From NCBI RefSeq assembly GCF_001613365.1, contig NZ_BDCF01000071.1, positions 1-32,046 on the forward strand: a DNA stretch of 32,046 bases. Reading direction: 5' to 3'. The position numbers were made by a program, and so were the translations under genes. This document shows positions 1 to 8,600 of the stretch, one piece after another. The first letter of the stretch is position 1. Every line of letters begins with the position of its first letter. The notes beneath the pieces were generated by a model. That model was given only the letters and a program-made list of their open reading frames with translations. It had not been told where the DNA came from and ran no database searches. This stretch comes from Nocardia xishanensis NBRC 101358 (GTDB lineage: Bacteria > Actinomycetota > Actinomycetes > Mycobacteriales > Mycobacteriaceae).

Positions 1-3000
1 GGACGACCCGCGCCGCAGGCCAGCGTGCCGCCCGGCCAAGACAGGCCGATCCCGCGCCCCCCGGCGCCGCCGCAGCGCTTCGCTCCGCCGCCCAAGTACG
101 CCCCGCAACAGCCCAACCCGGCCCCGTTGCGGTCACGTCCCGGACCCCCGGCGCGCAACACGGCCCAAGCCGACCGTCCGCCGACGCACGAGTGGGCGGT
201 CACCGAGGCCGAGCCGGAGGCGCCCGAGAGCAAAGAAAGCAAGGAGAGCACGAACGCTCGGCTGCTCAGGGACTCCGGTTCGATCGCGATCGCGACGCTG
301 ATCAGCCGCGTCACCGGTTTCGGCAAGCAGCTGCTGCTCGCCGCGGTGCTCGGTCCGGCGATCGCGAGTGCGTTCACCTCGGCGAGCCTGATCCCGAACA
401 TGATCACAGAGCTGGTGCTCGGCGCCGTGCTGACCGCGATGGTGGTGCCGACGCTGGTGCGCGCCGAGAAGGAGGACCCCGACGGCGGCACGGCCTTTGT
501 CCGCCGCCTGGTCACGGCGGCTTTCGTGGTGCTGATGGGCGCGACGCTGCTGGCGACGGCCTCGGCGCCGTTGCTGGCGACGCACGTCTTCGTCTCCGCC
601 GACGGCAAGGTCAACACCCAGTTGACCACCGCGCTGACCTTCTTGTTGCTGCCCGCGATCCTCTTCTACGGCATGTCGGCGCTGTTCACGGCGATATTGA
701 ACACCCGCCAGGTGTTCAAACCCGGCGCGTGGGCGCCCGTGCTGAACAACATCGTCGTGCTCGTCGTGCTCGGCCTCTACGCGGTGACGCCCGGTGAGAT
801 CACGCTCGATCCGGTGAGCATGAGCGATCCGAAACTTCTTGTTCTCGGTATCGGCGTCACGCTCGGCGTGTTCACCCAAGCGGCGACCCTGCTGCCCGCG
901 ATCCGCCGCGAGGGGATCGACCTGCGGCCGCTCTGGGGCGTCGACACCCGGCTCAAGCAGTTCGGCATGATGGGCGCGGCCATCATCCTGTACGTGCTGA
1001 TCAGCCAGGTCGGCCTGGTCTTCGCCAACCACATCGCCTCGACGGCGGACGAGGCGGGCCCGGCCATCTACTCGCTGGCCTGGCTGCTGCTCCAGCTGCC
1101 CTACGGCGTCCTCGGCGTCACGGTGCTCACCGCGATCATGCCGCGGCTGAGCCGCAACGCGGCCGAGGGCGATACACCCGCCGTCGTCGACGACCTGTCC
1201 GTCGCGACCCGCCTCACCATGATCGCCCTTGTTCCCGTTGTCACCTTCCTGACGCTCGCGGGACCGCAGCTCGGCGAGGCGCTGTTCGGGTACGCGCGGT
1301 TCAGCGGCGACGCCGAACGCCTCGGCTACGCGGTGAGCTGGTCGGCCTTCGCGTTGATTCCCTATGCCCTCGTGCTGATCCATTTGCGGGTGTTCTACGC
1401 CCGCGAGCAAGCGTGGACGCCGACCTGGATCATCCTCGGCATCACCGCCGTCAAGATCGCCTTCTCGGCGCTCGCGCCGCTCATCGCGGACAACAGCGAT
1501 CAGGTCGTCATCGTGCTCGGCGTCGCCACCGGCCTCGGATTCACCGCGGGCGCGATCATCGGCGGCTACCTGCTGCACCGCAGTCTCGGCGATCTGCGGA
1601 TGGCGAACGTCGGCCGCACCGTCACCCGGGTCGTGCTCGCGTCGATCGCGGGCGGCGCGGTGATGTTGATCGTGGACAAGGTGCTCGGCCTGGAACGGCT
1701 ATCGGAATCCATGGGCGGTCCCGGCTCGCTGATCCGCGTGACGATCACGGCGATCGTCATGTTCGCGACGGCGTTCGGACTCATGCGCCTGGCCGGTATT
1801 CCGGAGATCGTCGCCATTACCGTGGCCATCTCCCGGCGCCTCGGCATCACGCCGCCCGCACCGGATCTCGACCTCGAGGGACCGGTCGAGGACGAGTTCG
1901 CCACGCAGGTCTTCCGCAGGCCCGATCCGTACATGTACTCCGGCTTCGATCCATACCTGGATTCCCAGGCCACGATGGTCTTGCCCGTGATCAGACCGGA
2001 TGCTGTTGACCGCACCGGGCGGGGTGAGTTCCCGTACCCTGTTCGGCAGAGAAGCACAAGTGGCGAATTCGCCGTAACTTCGACATACCAGGGCGAAGGA
2101 GGAACCAGGGTGAGCGACGACGCGGCGGTGGGCGGCGTCCCAGCCGCCGATCCTTCTGCGACCAAGGCCGGCGGCCTGTCCACCGACCAACCGCCCGCCG
2201 CGGAGAACCCGTCGGATTCCGAGCATACGAACGAGGAAGCGATCGGCACTCCCCCCACCGACGGGCAGCGCGGTCCGCACGATTCGTCGCACCAGGCGCC
2301 GCCGCGCGACCCGATGTACGACACCGGAATGATTCCGATTCCGCAGCTGCCGCCCACCGCGCCGGAAGCGACGGGTGCACGTCGAATTCCGCGCGGCCCC
2401 AAGCTGATTCCGGGCGCTTCGGTCGCCGGTGGTCGCTACCGTCTGCTCGCCAGCCACGGCGGCGCGCGCGGACTCAAGTTCTGGCAGGCGCTCGACATCA
2501 AACTCGACCGCGAGGTCGCGCTCACCTTCGTCGACGCCGACCAGAAGGCCACCGACAACTCCGGCCACGACGGTCCTCAGGCCATCCTGTCCCGCACGCT
2601 GCGGCTCGGCCGGATCAATTCGCCCGGCCTGGCCCGCGTTCTCGATGTGGTGCGCGGCAGCTCCGGCGGCATCGTGGTCGCCGAGTGGACCCCGGGTCGC
2701 TCGCTACGCGAGATGGCCGAGACGGTGCCGTCGCCGATCGGCGCGGCGCGCGCGATCCGCGCGCTCGCCTCGGCGGCCGAATTGGCCCACCGCGGTGGCG
2801 GTTCGCTCTCCATCGACCACCCGGACCGGGTGCGCATCAGCGCGACCGGTGACGCGGTGCTCGCCTTCCCCGGCACGCTGTCCGATTCCGACGCGCAATC
2901 CGACGTGCGCGGTCTCGGCGCCATGCTCTACGCGCTCATCACCGCGCGCTGGCCGATCCGCTCCGGCGGCATGACCGGCACCGCGGCCACTGTCGGCGGC

Positions 3001-3930
3001 CTGCGCCTCGCCGACTTCGGCCCGGACGGAACGCCGGTGGAGCCGAGACAGATTCGGCCCGAGGTGCCCTTCGAGATCTCCGCGGTCGCGGTGCGCTCGC
3101 TGGAGTCGAACAAGGGCGTGCGGACCGCGGCCACCGTCCAGCACGTGCTGGAGCAGGCGTCGGTCGTCGACCAGAAGACGGATTTCATTCCGGTGCTCCG
3201 GCTCGGGCAGCGGGCGCAGCCGGTCAACGCGGACGATTCGCTGGCCGATCCGGAACTGCTCGCCGCCGAACGCGAGCGGTCGCAGCGCATGATGTGGATC
3301 ATGGTCGGCCTCGGCATTCTGGCCGCGCTGGTTGTCGGCATCGTGATCTGGTGGATGGTCAGCGTTTTCGCGCCAGGCGCGTCCGACGCACCGATCGACG
3401 AATCGCGCAATATCGGTCTGACCACCGACAGTTCACCCTCGCCGACCACGCCGCCGGGAGCGATCCCCGGCAACCAGGCGTCCGGTGGCGGCGTCCCGGT
3501 CCCGGTGACCGGCGCGACGGTGTTCTCCCCGGAAGGCACGCCGGACAACGTCAGCGGCGTCGGCGCGGTGCTGGACAACGACCCGGCCACCGTCTGGCGC
3601 TCCGATCAGTACTTCCAGCAGTTCCCCGCGCTCAAGAAGGGTGTGGGGCTGCTGGCCACGCTGCCGAGCCCGGCGAAGCTGACGAACGTCTCGATCACCT
3701 CGCCGAGCCCAGGTACGTCCGTGGAAATCCGTACCTCGCCGACGAATTCGCCGACGCTGGATCAGACCCAGCTGATCGGCGCCGCCCAGCTGACCGACGG
3801 GACCACCCAAATCCCGGTCAGCGCAGACCAGTCCGCTCGCTACGTGCTCGTCTGGATCACCGGTCTCGGCAACTCGGGAAGCCAGTTCCAGACGACGATC
3901 GCCGATCTGCGGTTCGACGCCGCGCCCTGA
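1..3930 (+). CDS. murJ: Lipid II flippase MurJ (MviN) fused to a pseudokinase and an extracellular C-terminal domain, 5' end probably outside the window
   Basis: The frame is open to the first base; the first possible start seen is GTG at 25, so the true start may lie outside. Counting from 25 (1301 codons), residues 1-80 are Pro-rich and cytoplasmic, about 83-610 form the polytopic MurJ core with many hydrophobic helices (first segment after SRVTGFGKQLLLAAVLG), and about 790-1055 resemble a Ser/Thr kinase. That kinase is dead by inspection: the VAxK lysine is replaced (VALTFVD), there is no HRD aspartate (HRGGGSLSIDH) and no DFG. One transmembrane helix follows near residue 1090 (GLGILAALVVGIVIWW), then an extracytoplasmic discoidin-like domain (AVLDNDPATVWRSD). 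The family member Rv3910 flips lipid II, and its phosphorylated pseudokinase binds the FHA protein FhaA; that regulation is inferred here. A palindromic stem-loop follows the stop, and sigM comes next. Confidence 0.93.
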   Translation, partial: GRPAPQASVPPGQDRPIPRPPAPPQRFAPPPKYAPQQPNPAPLRSRPGPPARNTAQADRPPTHEWAVTEAEPEAPESKESKESTNARLLRDSGSIAIATLISRVTGFGKQLLLAAVLGPAIASAFTSASLIPNMITELVLGAVLTAMVVPTLVRAEKEDPDGGTAFVRRLVTAAFVVLMGATLLATASAPLLATHVFVSADGKVNTQLTTALTFLLLPAILFYGMSALFTAILNTRQVFKPGAWAPVLNNIVVLVVLGLYAVTPGEITLDPVSMSDPKLLVLGIGVTLGVFTQAATLLPAIRREGIDLRPLWGVDTRLKQFGMMGAAIILYVLISQVGLVFANHIASTADEAGPAIYSLAWLLLQLPYGVLGVTVLTAIMPRLSRNAAEGDTPAVVDDLSVATRLTMIALVPVVTFLTLAGPQLGEALFGYARFSGDAERLGYAVSWSAFALIPYALVLIHLRVFYAREQAWTPTWIILGITAVKIAFSALAPLIADNSDQVVIVLGVATGLGFTAGAIIGGYLLHRSLGDLRMANVGRTVTRVVLASIAGGAVMLIVDKVLGLERLSESMGGPGSLIRVTITAIVMFATAFGLMRLAGIPEIVAITVAISRRLGITPPAPDLDLEGPVEDEFATQVFRRPDPYMYSGFDPYLDSQATMVLPVIRPDAVDRTGRGEFPYPVRQRSTSGEFAVTSTYQGEGGTRVSDDAAVGGVPAADPSATKAGGLSTDQPPAAENPSDSEHTNEEAIGTPPTDGQRGPHDSSHQAPPRDPMYDTGMIPIPQLPPTAPEATGARRIPRGPKLIPGASVAGGRYRLLASHGGARGLKFWQALDIKLDREVALTFVDADQKATDNSGHDGPQAILSRTLRLGRINSPGLARVLDVVRGSSGGIVVAEWTPGRSLREMAETVPSPIGAARAIRALASAAELAHRGGGSLSIDHPDRVRISATGDAVLAFPGTLSDSDAQSDVRGLGAMLYALITARWPIRSGGMTGTAATVGGLRLADFGPDGTPVEPRQIRPEVPFEISAVAVRSLESNKGVRTAATVQHVLEQASVVDQKTDFIPVLRLGQRAQPVNADDSLADPELLAAERERSQRMMWIMVGLGILAALVVGIVIWWMVSVFAPGASDAPIDESRNIGLTTDSSPSPTTPPGAIPGNQASGGGVPVPVTGATVFSPEGTPDNVSGVGAVLDNDPATVWRSDQYFQQFPALKKGVGLLATLPSPAKLTNVSITSPSPGTSVEIRTSPTNSPTLDQTQLIGAAQLTDGTTQIPVSADQSARYVLVWITGLGNSGSQFQTTIADLRFDAAP

Positions 3931-3934
3931 TTCC

Positions 3935-3954
3935 ATTCGGCCCTCGGGCCGAAT
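3935..3954 (+). terminator. Palindromic stem-loop after murJ
   Basis: A perfect 9-bp stem (ATTCGGCCC / GGGCCGAAT) with a 2-nt apex starts 4 nt after the murJ stop codon. There is no T-tract, as is common in actinobacteria. It probably ends or stabilises the murJ transcript before sigM. Confidence 0.6.
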
Positions 3955-4111
3955 TCTCGCCTGTCCCGGCGTATCCCATCCCGAGCGGTCTTGTTGCTGC
4001 CACTTCGGAATGCCCGATATGATCGGCTCGCGCTCTCAGTAGGGGAGCTTCCCGGGACCTGGTTTTTTCGATCCCGGATGCTGCGAAATTTTTTTCGGCG
4101 ACGACCGCTCG

Positions 4112-4780
4112 GTGCTGTCGTCGGTTGAGCGCACGTCCGAGGGGTTGGTCTTGTCGTCCGAATTGAACGAGGATTCCCACGCGGGAAGTTCGCGGGTCGC
4201 GTCCCGCGAGCGCTCGTTCGCGCTCGGCGAGCGCACCGACAAGGAGTTGCTCGACGCCCACGCGCGCGGCGAGCGCCACGCCTTCGCCGAACTGCTGCGC
4301 AGGCACAACGACCATCTCTGGCAGACCGCGCTGCGCACCTCCTACACCCGCGAGGACGCCGCCGATTCGCTTCAGGACGCACTGCTTTCCGCACACCGCA
4401 CCGCGGGGTCTTTCCGCGCCGAGGCCGAGGTGCGCAGCTGGCTGCACACGATCGTGGTGAACGCCTGCCTGGATCGGATCCGGCGCAACAAGACTCGGCG
4501 GGCGATCCCGCTGTCACCGGAGACGCTGCCGGAGCCGCGCGACGAACGCGACGAGTTCGCCGAAGTGGAGATGTCGATCGTCGTGGATCGCGCGCTGTTC
4601 TCGCTGCCGCCCGATCAGCGCACCGCTCTGGTCGCGATCGACCTGGAGGGGTATAGCGTGTCGGAGGCGGCCGCCATGCTGGGGGTTCCCGAGGGCACCA
4701 TCAAGAGTCGCTGTGCCCGCGGCAGGCAACGCCTGCAAGAACGGTTGGATTTTCTCCGTGATCCGGGGAACCGGAAGTAG
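4112..4780 (+). CDS. sigM: ECF RNA polymerase sigma factor, SigM type
   Basis: This 222-residue protein has sigma region 2 (LLRRHNDHLW to RSWLHTIVVNACLDRIRR), which binds core RNA polymerase and the -10 element, and region 4 (LPPDQRTALVAIDLEGYS to GTIKSRCARGRQRL), whose helix-turn-helix reads the -35 element. The motifs SWLHxIVVNACLDR and EGTIKSRCARxRxRL match the SigM group as I recall it from mycobacteria. Position between murJ and an anti-sigma-like gene, followed by trxB-trxA, is the standard SigM locus. The start is uncertain: GTG at 4112 has no clear ribosome site, while TTG at 4151 has GAGGGG six bases upstream. Activity is probably held by the membrane protein encoded next, and the 3' end of the gene contains a SigM-like promoter. 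Confidence 0.9.
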   Translation: MLSSVERTSEGLVLSSELNEDSHAGSSRVASRERSFALGERTDKELLDAHARGERHAFAELLRRHNDHLWQTALRTSYTREDAADSLQDALLSAHRTAGSFRAEAEVRSWLHTIVVNACLDRIRRNKTRRAIPLSPETLPEPRDERDEFAEVEMSIVVDRALFSLPPDQRTALVAIDLEGYSVSEAAAMLGVPEGTIKSRCARGRQRLQERLDFLRDPGNRK

Positions 4781-4793
4781 TGGCGATGCGTCA
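4767..4793 (+). promoter_or_regulatory. SigM-like ECF promoter in front of the anti-sigma gene
   Basis: GGAAC (4767-4771) and CGTCA (4789-4793) are separated by exactly 17 bp. This fits the GGAAC-N16-18-CGTC consensus reported for mycobacterial SigM. It overlaps the last codons of sigM and would start transcription near 4800, ahead of the anti-sigma start at 4901. It suggests negative feedback: active SigM makes its own inhibitor. Confidence 0.6.
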
Positions 4794-4900
4794 TTAATAG
4801 TGACGAACACCTGAGCGATGTAGATGTGGTGCCCGCTAGTTCGCGCGGCCCGACCGCGGCAGACAAGACAGTTACGTCGGATGAGAACACTGGAGGTGCG

Positions 4901-5749
4901 ATGGCGACCCGGTCCGTACCGCAGCCTCCATTTTCGCCGGAACTGCTGGCCGACCTGCACGCCGACAACGTCGATCCCGAACTCGGCGCACGACTGTGGC
5001 CCGCCGTCCGCGCCGATTCGGACGCCGTGCGCTACCTGCGCTCACTGGACGAGGTGACGACCCGGATTCGCGCCTTGCGCGCCGACGAGCACGTTCTCCA
5101 TCCGATGCCCGACGACGTCTCCGAACGCCTCGCGGCCTTCGTCACCGAACTCGAGCTGGGCGAGGAGCCGACCGAGCGGGTCGCCACCATTCATCGGCTC
5201 GGCGCCGCGGCCTCCGGGAACGGCGCCGCACCCGGACACGACGCGGCCGCCGAGAACCACACCCAAGCACTCAGCGCGCCAACGCCTTCCGAGGAGCCGA
5301 CGGAGCGGCTCGCGACACCCGTATCGCTCGACGAACGTCGCGGAAGACGGTTGCGCTGGTTCGCGGCCGCGGCGGCCGTCCTCGCGGTGATCGCCGGAAC
5401 CGGCCTCGGCGTCCAGCTGTTCCGCGGCGGCGAAGTGACGCCCACCGCCCAACCCACGCCTAGCAATGATTCTCTCGGCGAGGATCTGACTCCCACGGCC
5501 GCGCTCGCCGCCCTCGGCCGCAACGACGTCACCGGACCGCTCGGCAACCGAGTCGCACTCGAACGCTGTGTCGCCGCCGCCGGCCTCGATCGTGGCGTCC
5601 TCGGGTCGATGAACATGAAGTATCAGGGTAGGGACGCGGTGCTCATCCTGCTCACCGGTCCCGCGCAGAACAAGGTCACGGCACTCGTGGTCGGCCCAGG
5701 CTGCACCGCGGGCGACCCGCAGGTGAAGAACGTCACCGACATCGGCTGA
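4901..5749 (+). CDS. rsmA: Membrane-anchored anti-sigma factor for SigM (RsmA/Rv3912-like)
   Basis: This 282-residue protein has an N-terminal cytoplasmic part of about 165 residues, a single transmembrane helix (WFAAAAAVLAVIAGTGLGV) and an outer C-terminal domain of about 90 residues ending in a cystine-capable segment (ALERCVAAAGL, VVGPGCTAG). That is an anti-sigma topology. The zinc-binding HxxxCxxC motif of ZAS anti-sigma factors is absent. The ATG at 4901 is preferred because GGAGG lies 4 nt before it; the frame stays open to GTG 4826 with no better ribosome site. It follows sigM directly and carries a SigM-like promoter upstream. The function rests mainly on synteny and topology. The gene name is used by analogy with mycobacterial RsmA, not the 16S rRNA methylase of the same name. 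Confidence 0.78.
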   Translation: MATRSVPQPPFSPELLADLHADNVDPELGARLWPAVRADSDAVRYLRSLDEVTTRIRALRADEHVLHPMPDDVSERLAAFVTELELGEEPTERVATIHRLGAAASGNGAAPGHDAAAENHTQALSAPTPSEEPTERLATPVSLDERRGRRLRWFAAAAAVLAVIAGTGLGVQLFRGGEVTPTAQPTPSNDSLGEDLTPTAALAALGRNDVTGPLGNRVALERCVAAAGLDRGVLGSMNMKYQGRDAVLILLTGPAQNKVTALVVGPGCTAGDPQVKNVTDIG

Positions 5750-5771
5750 CCGCGTACGGCCGGACCGGCTC

Positions 5772-5798
5772 GGGAACAACAACGTTTACGCTGTTGTT
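5772..5798 (+). promoter_or_regulatory. SigR/SigH-like promoter upstream of trxB
   Basis: GGGAAC (5772-5777), an 18-bp spacer and GTT (5796-5798) match the thiol-stress promoter class (GGAAT/C-N18-GTT) known in front of trxB in Streptomyces (SigR) and of thioredoxin genes under SigH in mycobacteria. The element also contains the inverted repeat CAACAAC (5777-5783) / GTTGTTG (5793-5799) spanning the spacer. Confidence 0.6.
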
Positions 5799-5837
5799 GA
5801 CCGTCACGTTCCCCCCAGATCTTCTCGGAAGGGCCCC

Positions 5838-6824
5838 ATGAGCACGCCAGTTCGCGACCTGATCATCGTCGGCTCCGGCCCCGCGGGCTACACCGCGGCC
5901 GTCTACGCCGCCCGCGCCGAACTCGAGCCGTTGCTCTTCGAGGGCACCCAGTTCGGCGGCGCGCTGATGACCACGACCGAGGTCGAGAACTTCCCCGGCT
6001 TCCGCGCCGGCATCATGGGCCCCGACCTGATGGACGAGATGCGCGAGCAGGCCAAGCGTTTCGGCGCGGACATCCGCACCGAGGACGTGGACGCCATCGA
6101 CCTGAGCGGGCCGGTCAAGACGGTCACGGTGGGCGATCAGACCTACCAGGCGTACGCGGTCATCCTGGCCATGGGCTCGGCCGCGCGCTACCTGAACGTC
6201 CCCGGTGAGCAGCGACTGCTCGGCCGCGGCGTGAGCGCCTGCGCCACCTGTGACGGCTTCTTCTTCAAGGGCCAGGACATCGTGGTGGTGGGCGGCGGCG
6301 ACTCGGCCATGGAGGAGGCGACCTTCCTCACCAAGTTCGCGTCGAGCGTCACCATCGTGCACCGCCGCGAGGAGTTCCGCGCGTCGCGGATCATGCTCGA
6401 GCGCGCCAAGGCCAACGAGAAGATCAAGTTCGTGCTGAACGCCGAGGTGGCCGAGGTGCACGGCGAGAACGCGGTGACCAGTCTCACGCTGCGCGACACC
6501 CGCACCGGCGAGACCTCCGAGCTGGCCGCCACCGGCCTGTTCGTGGCGATCGGCCACGACCCGCGCAGCGAACTGGTGCGCGGCCAGGTGGAGCTGGACG
6601 ACGAAGGCTACGTGCAGGTCGAGCACCCGACGACGGCCACCAAGGTTCCGGGTGTGTTCGCCGCGGGCGACCTCGTCGACCACACCTACCGGCAGGCCAT
6701 CACCGCCGCAGGTACCGGCTGCCGCGCCGCGATCGACGCCGAGCGTTGGCTGGCCGAGCAGGGTGACATCACCGCCAACACCCTGGACGCCGCGGGCCAG
6801 CCGGTCGCCGTGCCGTCCAACTGA
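5838..6824 (+). CDS. trxB: Thioredoxin reductase (NADPH)
   Basis: A flavoprotein of 328 residues that moves electrons from NADPH through FAD to thioredoxin in the cytoplasm. The FAD-binding motif GSGPAG is at residues 12-17, the redox-active disulfide CATC at 135-138 (SACATCDGFF), the NADPH-binding GGGDSAMEE follows it, and the C-terminal FAD motif is GVFAAGDLVD. Length and order match low-molecular-weight TrxB. The ATG at 5838 has GGAAGGG upstream. It is followed after 35 nt by trxA, so the two form an operon, and a SigR/SigH-type promoter precedes it, pointing to induction by disulfide stress. Confidence 0.98.
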   Translation: MSTPVRDLIIVGSGPAGYTAAVYAARAELEPLLFEGTQFGGALMTTTEVENFPGFRAGIMGPDLMDEMREQAKRFGADIRTEDVDAIDLSGPVKTVTVGDQTYQAYAVILAMGSAARYLNVPGEQRLLGRGVSACATCDGFFFKGQDIVVVGGGDSAMEEATFLTKFASSVTIVHRREEFRASRIMLERAKANEKIKFVLNAEVAEVHGENAVTSLTLRDTRTGETSELAATGLFVAIGHDPRSELVRGQVELDDEGYVQVEHPTTATKVPGVFAAGDLVDHTYRQAITAAGTGCRAAIDAERWLAEQGDITANTLDAAGQPVAVPSN

Positions 6825-6859
6825 TCTTCGCTGTCACCGATTCACCAAGGAGAAAACCC

Positions 6860-7186
6860 ATGTCCGAGAACACGGTCACCGTGACCGACAAGTCCTTCGC
6901 CGACGAGGTGCTGCTCAGTGAGAAGCCCGTGCTCGTCGACTTCTGGGCGGATTGGTGCGGTCCGTGCAAGATGGTGGCCCCCGTGCTCGAGGAGATCGCG
7001 AGCGCGAACTCGGACAAGCTGACCGTCGCCAAGCTGGACGTGGACGCCAACCCGGAGACGGCCCGCGAATACCAGATCCTTTCGCTGCCCACTATGATGC
7101 TTTTCCGCGGCGGTAAGCCGGTCAAGCAGATCGTCGGCGCCAAGGGCAAAGCGGCCCTGCTCCGCGAACTGGAAGGCGTGATCTGA
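6860..7186 (+). CDS. trxA: Thioredoxin
   Basis: A 108-residue cytoplasmic thioredoxin with the active site WCGPC (Cys33, Cys36) inside DFWADWCGPCKM and the cis-proline loop LSLPTMMLF. It reduces protein disulfides and is itself recharged by the TrxB encoded 35 nt upstream. The start is supported by AAGGAG about 8 nt before the ATG. A perfect stem-loop overlaps its stop codon. In mycobacteria the orthologue at this locus is called trxC. Confidence 0.98.
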   Translation: MSENTVTVTDKSFADEVLLSEKPVLVDFWADWCGPCKMVAPVLEEIASANSDKLTVAKLDVDANPETAREYQILSLPTMMLFRGGKPVKQIVGAKGKAALLRELEGVI

Positions 7187-7210
7187 CGGCGCGATTCCAC
7201 GACGCGCCGT
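7186..7210 (+). terminator. Stem-loop at the trxA stop codon
   Basis: A perfect 8-bp stem (ACGGCGCG / CGCGCCGT) with a 9-nt loop begins at the last base of the trxA stop codon. No T-tract follows. It is probably the end of the trxB-trxA transcript, separating it from cwlM. Confidence 0.6.
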
Positions 7211-7345
7211 AGGATGCCTGGCACCCCCGTAATTGTCGGATTCCGGGGCAGGTCTGAGACAATCGACCGACGCTCCGGTCGTGCGAGGGTGTATGCCGTC
7301 GCATGAGTGGGTACCCGGGTTGACGGAAGGAAAGGGCTCTCACGC

Positions 7346-8542
7346 ATGCACCGACTTCGTCACGGTGATACCGGTCCAGCCGTCGCTGAGGTTCGGAGCA
7401 CCCTGGCAAGTCTCGGCTTCCTGCACACACACGCTATCGGCGCCGATCAAGGCGACGCACGCGAGTACTGGAAGGACACCGAAGCCTCCTTCGATCATCA
7501 CCTCGACTCCGCGGTCCGCGCGTTCCAGCAACATCGCGGACTGCTCGTCGACGGTGTGGTGGGTCCGGCCACTTACCGGGCCCTGAAGGAGGCGTCCTAC
7601 CGGCTCGGCGCGCGCACCCTGATCTATCAGCTGTCCGCGCCGCTGTACGGCGACGACGTCGCCACGTTGCAGCGCAAACTGCAGGACCTCGGCTTCTATG
7701 TTCATCGGGTGGACGGGTACTTCGGCCCGCACACTCATGAGGCGCTCAGCGCGTTCCAGCGCGAGATCGGCCTGTCCGCCGACGGCATCTGCGGTCCGGA
7801 CACGCTGCGTTCGCTGGAGTTGCTCGGCGCCCGCGTCACCGGCGGCAATCCGCACCGCATCGCCGAAGAAGAGGTGGTGCATCGGGCGGGGCCGCAGCTC
7901 ACCGGCAAGCGGATCGTCATCGATCCCGGCCTCGGTGGTCCCGACAAGGGATACGCGGTGCCGACCGAATTCGGCGACGTCTACGAGTCGGAGATCCTGT
8001 GGGATCTGGCCAGTCGGCTGGAGGGCCGGATGGCCGCCACGGGCATGGAAACCTTCCTTTCGCGGCCGTGGGGCGCCAATCCCACCGACGCCGAGCGGGC
8101 GGAGACCTCCAACGCCTTCGACGCCGATCTGATGATCTCGCTGCGCTGTGCCACCAACCCGAGCCCCTCGGCGAACGGTGTGGCCAGCTTCCACTTCGGC
8201 AACTCGCACGGCTCCGTCTCGATGATCGGGCAGGTGCTGGCCGGGTTCATCCAGCGCGAAGTGGTGGCTCGCACGTCGTTGCAGGACTGCCGGACGCACT
8301 CGCGCACCTGGGATCTGTTGCGGCTCACCAAAATGCCCACCGTCCAGGTCGACATCGGTTACCTCACCAACGAATACGACGCCTCGGTGCTCACCAATCC
8401 GCGGATGCGCGACGTCATCGCGGAAGCCATCCTCATCTCGGTGAAGCGCCTGTACCTCTTGGGCCAGGACGATCAGCCCACCGGCACGTATACCTTCGCC
8501 GAGCTGTTGGCCGAAGAACTGGCCGCCGCCGACCGGTCCTGA
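7346..8542 (+). CDS. cwlM: CwlM-like peptidoglycan regulator: two peptidoglycan-binding domains plus a degenerate amidase_3 domain
   Basis: This 398-residue protein has two PG_binding_1 repeats (about residues 8-85 and 98-160, with FQQHRGLLVDGVVG and FQREIGLSADGICG) followed by an N-acetylmuramoyl-L-alanine amidase_3 fold (about 188-378). No signal peptide is seen. The zinc and catalytic residues are largely gone: the first His is Leu196 (DPGLGG), the second His is Arg267 (SLRC) and the catalytic Glu is Asp336 (VQVDIGYLTN). In mycobacteria CwlM is a cytoplasmic PknB substrate that activates MurA; the C-terminal stretch TGTYTFAELL, near the known phosphothreonines, is conserved here. The ATG at 7346 is chosen because GGAAGGAAAGG precedes it; an in-frame GTG at 7307 lacks this. 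Confidence 0.93.
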   Translation: MHRLRHGDTGPAVAEVRSTLASLGFLHTHAIGADQGDAREYWKDTEASFDHHLDSAVRAFQQHRGLLVDGVVGPATYRALKEASYRLGARTLIYQLSAPLYGDDVATLQRKLQDLGFYVHRVDGYFGPHTHEALSAFQREIGLSADGICGPDTLRSLELLGARVTGGNPHRIAEEEVVHRAGPQLTGKRIVIDPGLGGPDKGYAVPTEFGDVYESEILWDLASRLEGRMAATGMETFLSRPWGANPTDAERAETSNAFDADLMISLRCATNPSPSANGVASFHFGNSHGSVSMIGQVLAGFIQREVVARTSLQDCRTHSRTWDLLRLTKMPTVQVDIGYLTNEYDASVLTNPRMRDVIAEAILISVKRLYLLGQDDQPTGTYTFAELLAEELAAADRS

Positions 8543-8560
8543 GTTCCATCCAGCGAGACG

Positions 8561-8594
8561 AATGCCCCTGCCGACTCCGGTCGACAGGGGCGTT
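8561..8594. terminator. Bidirectional stem-loop between convergent cwlM and the GNAT gene
   Basis: A 15-bp stem (arms 8561-8575 and 8580-8594) has one mismatch and one G-T pair and is capped by the tetraloop TCCG closed by C-G. It sits 18 nt after the cwlM stop and 6 nt beyond the stop of the opposing gene, so it can serve both. No T-tract. Confidence 0.75.
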
Positions 8595-8600
8595 CTCGGC

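Noticed and set aside
4052..4077. Hairpin CCGGGA/TCCCGG with a T6 run before sigM
   Set aside because: The stem is only 6 bp and the T-run lies in the loop, not after the stem, so it is neither a terminator nor a recognisable riboswitch.
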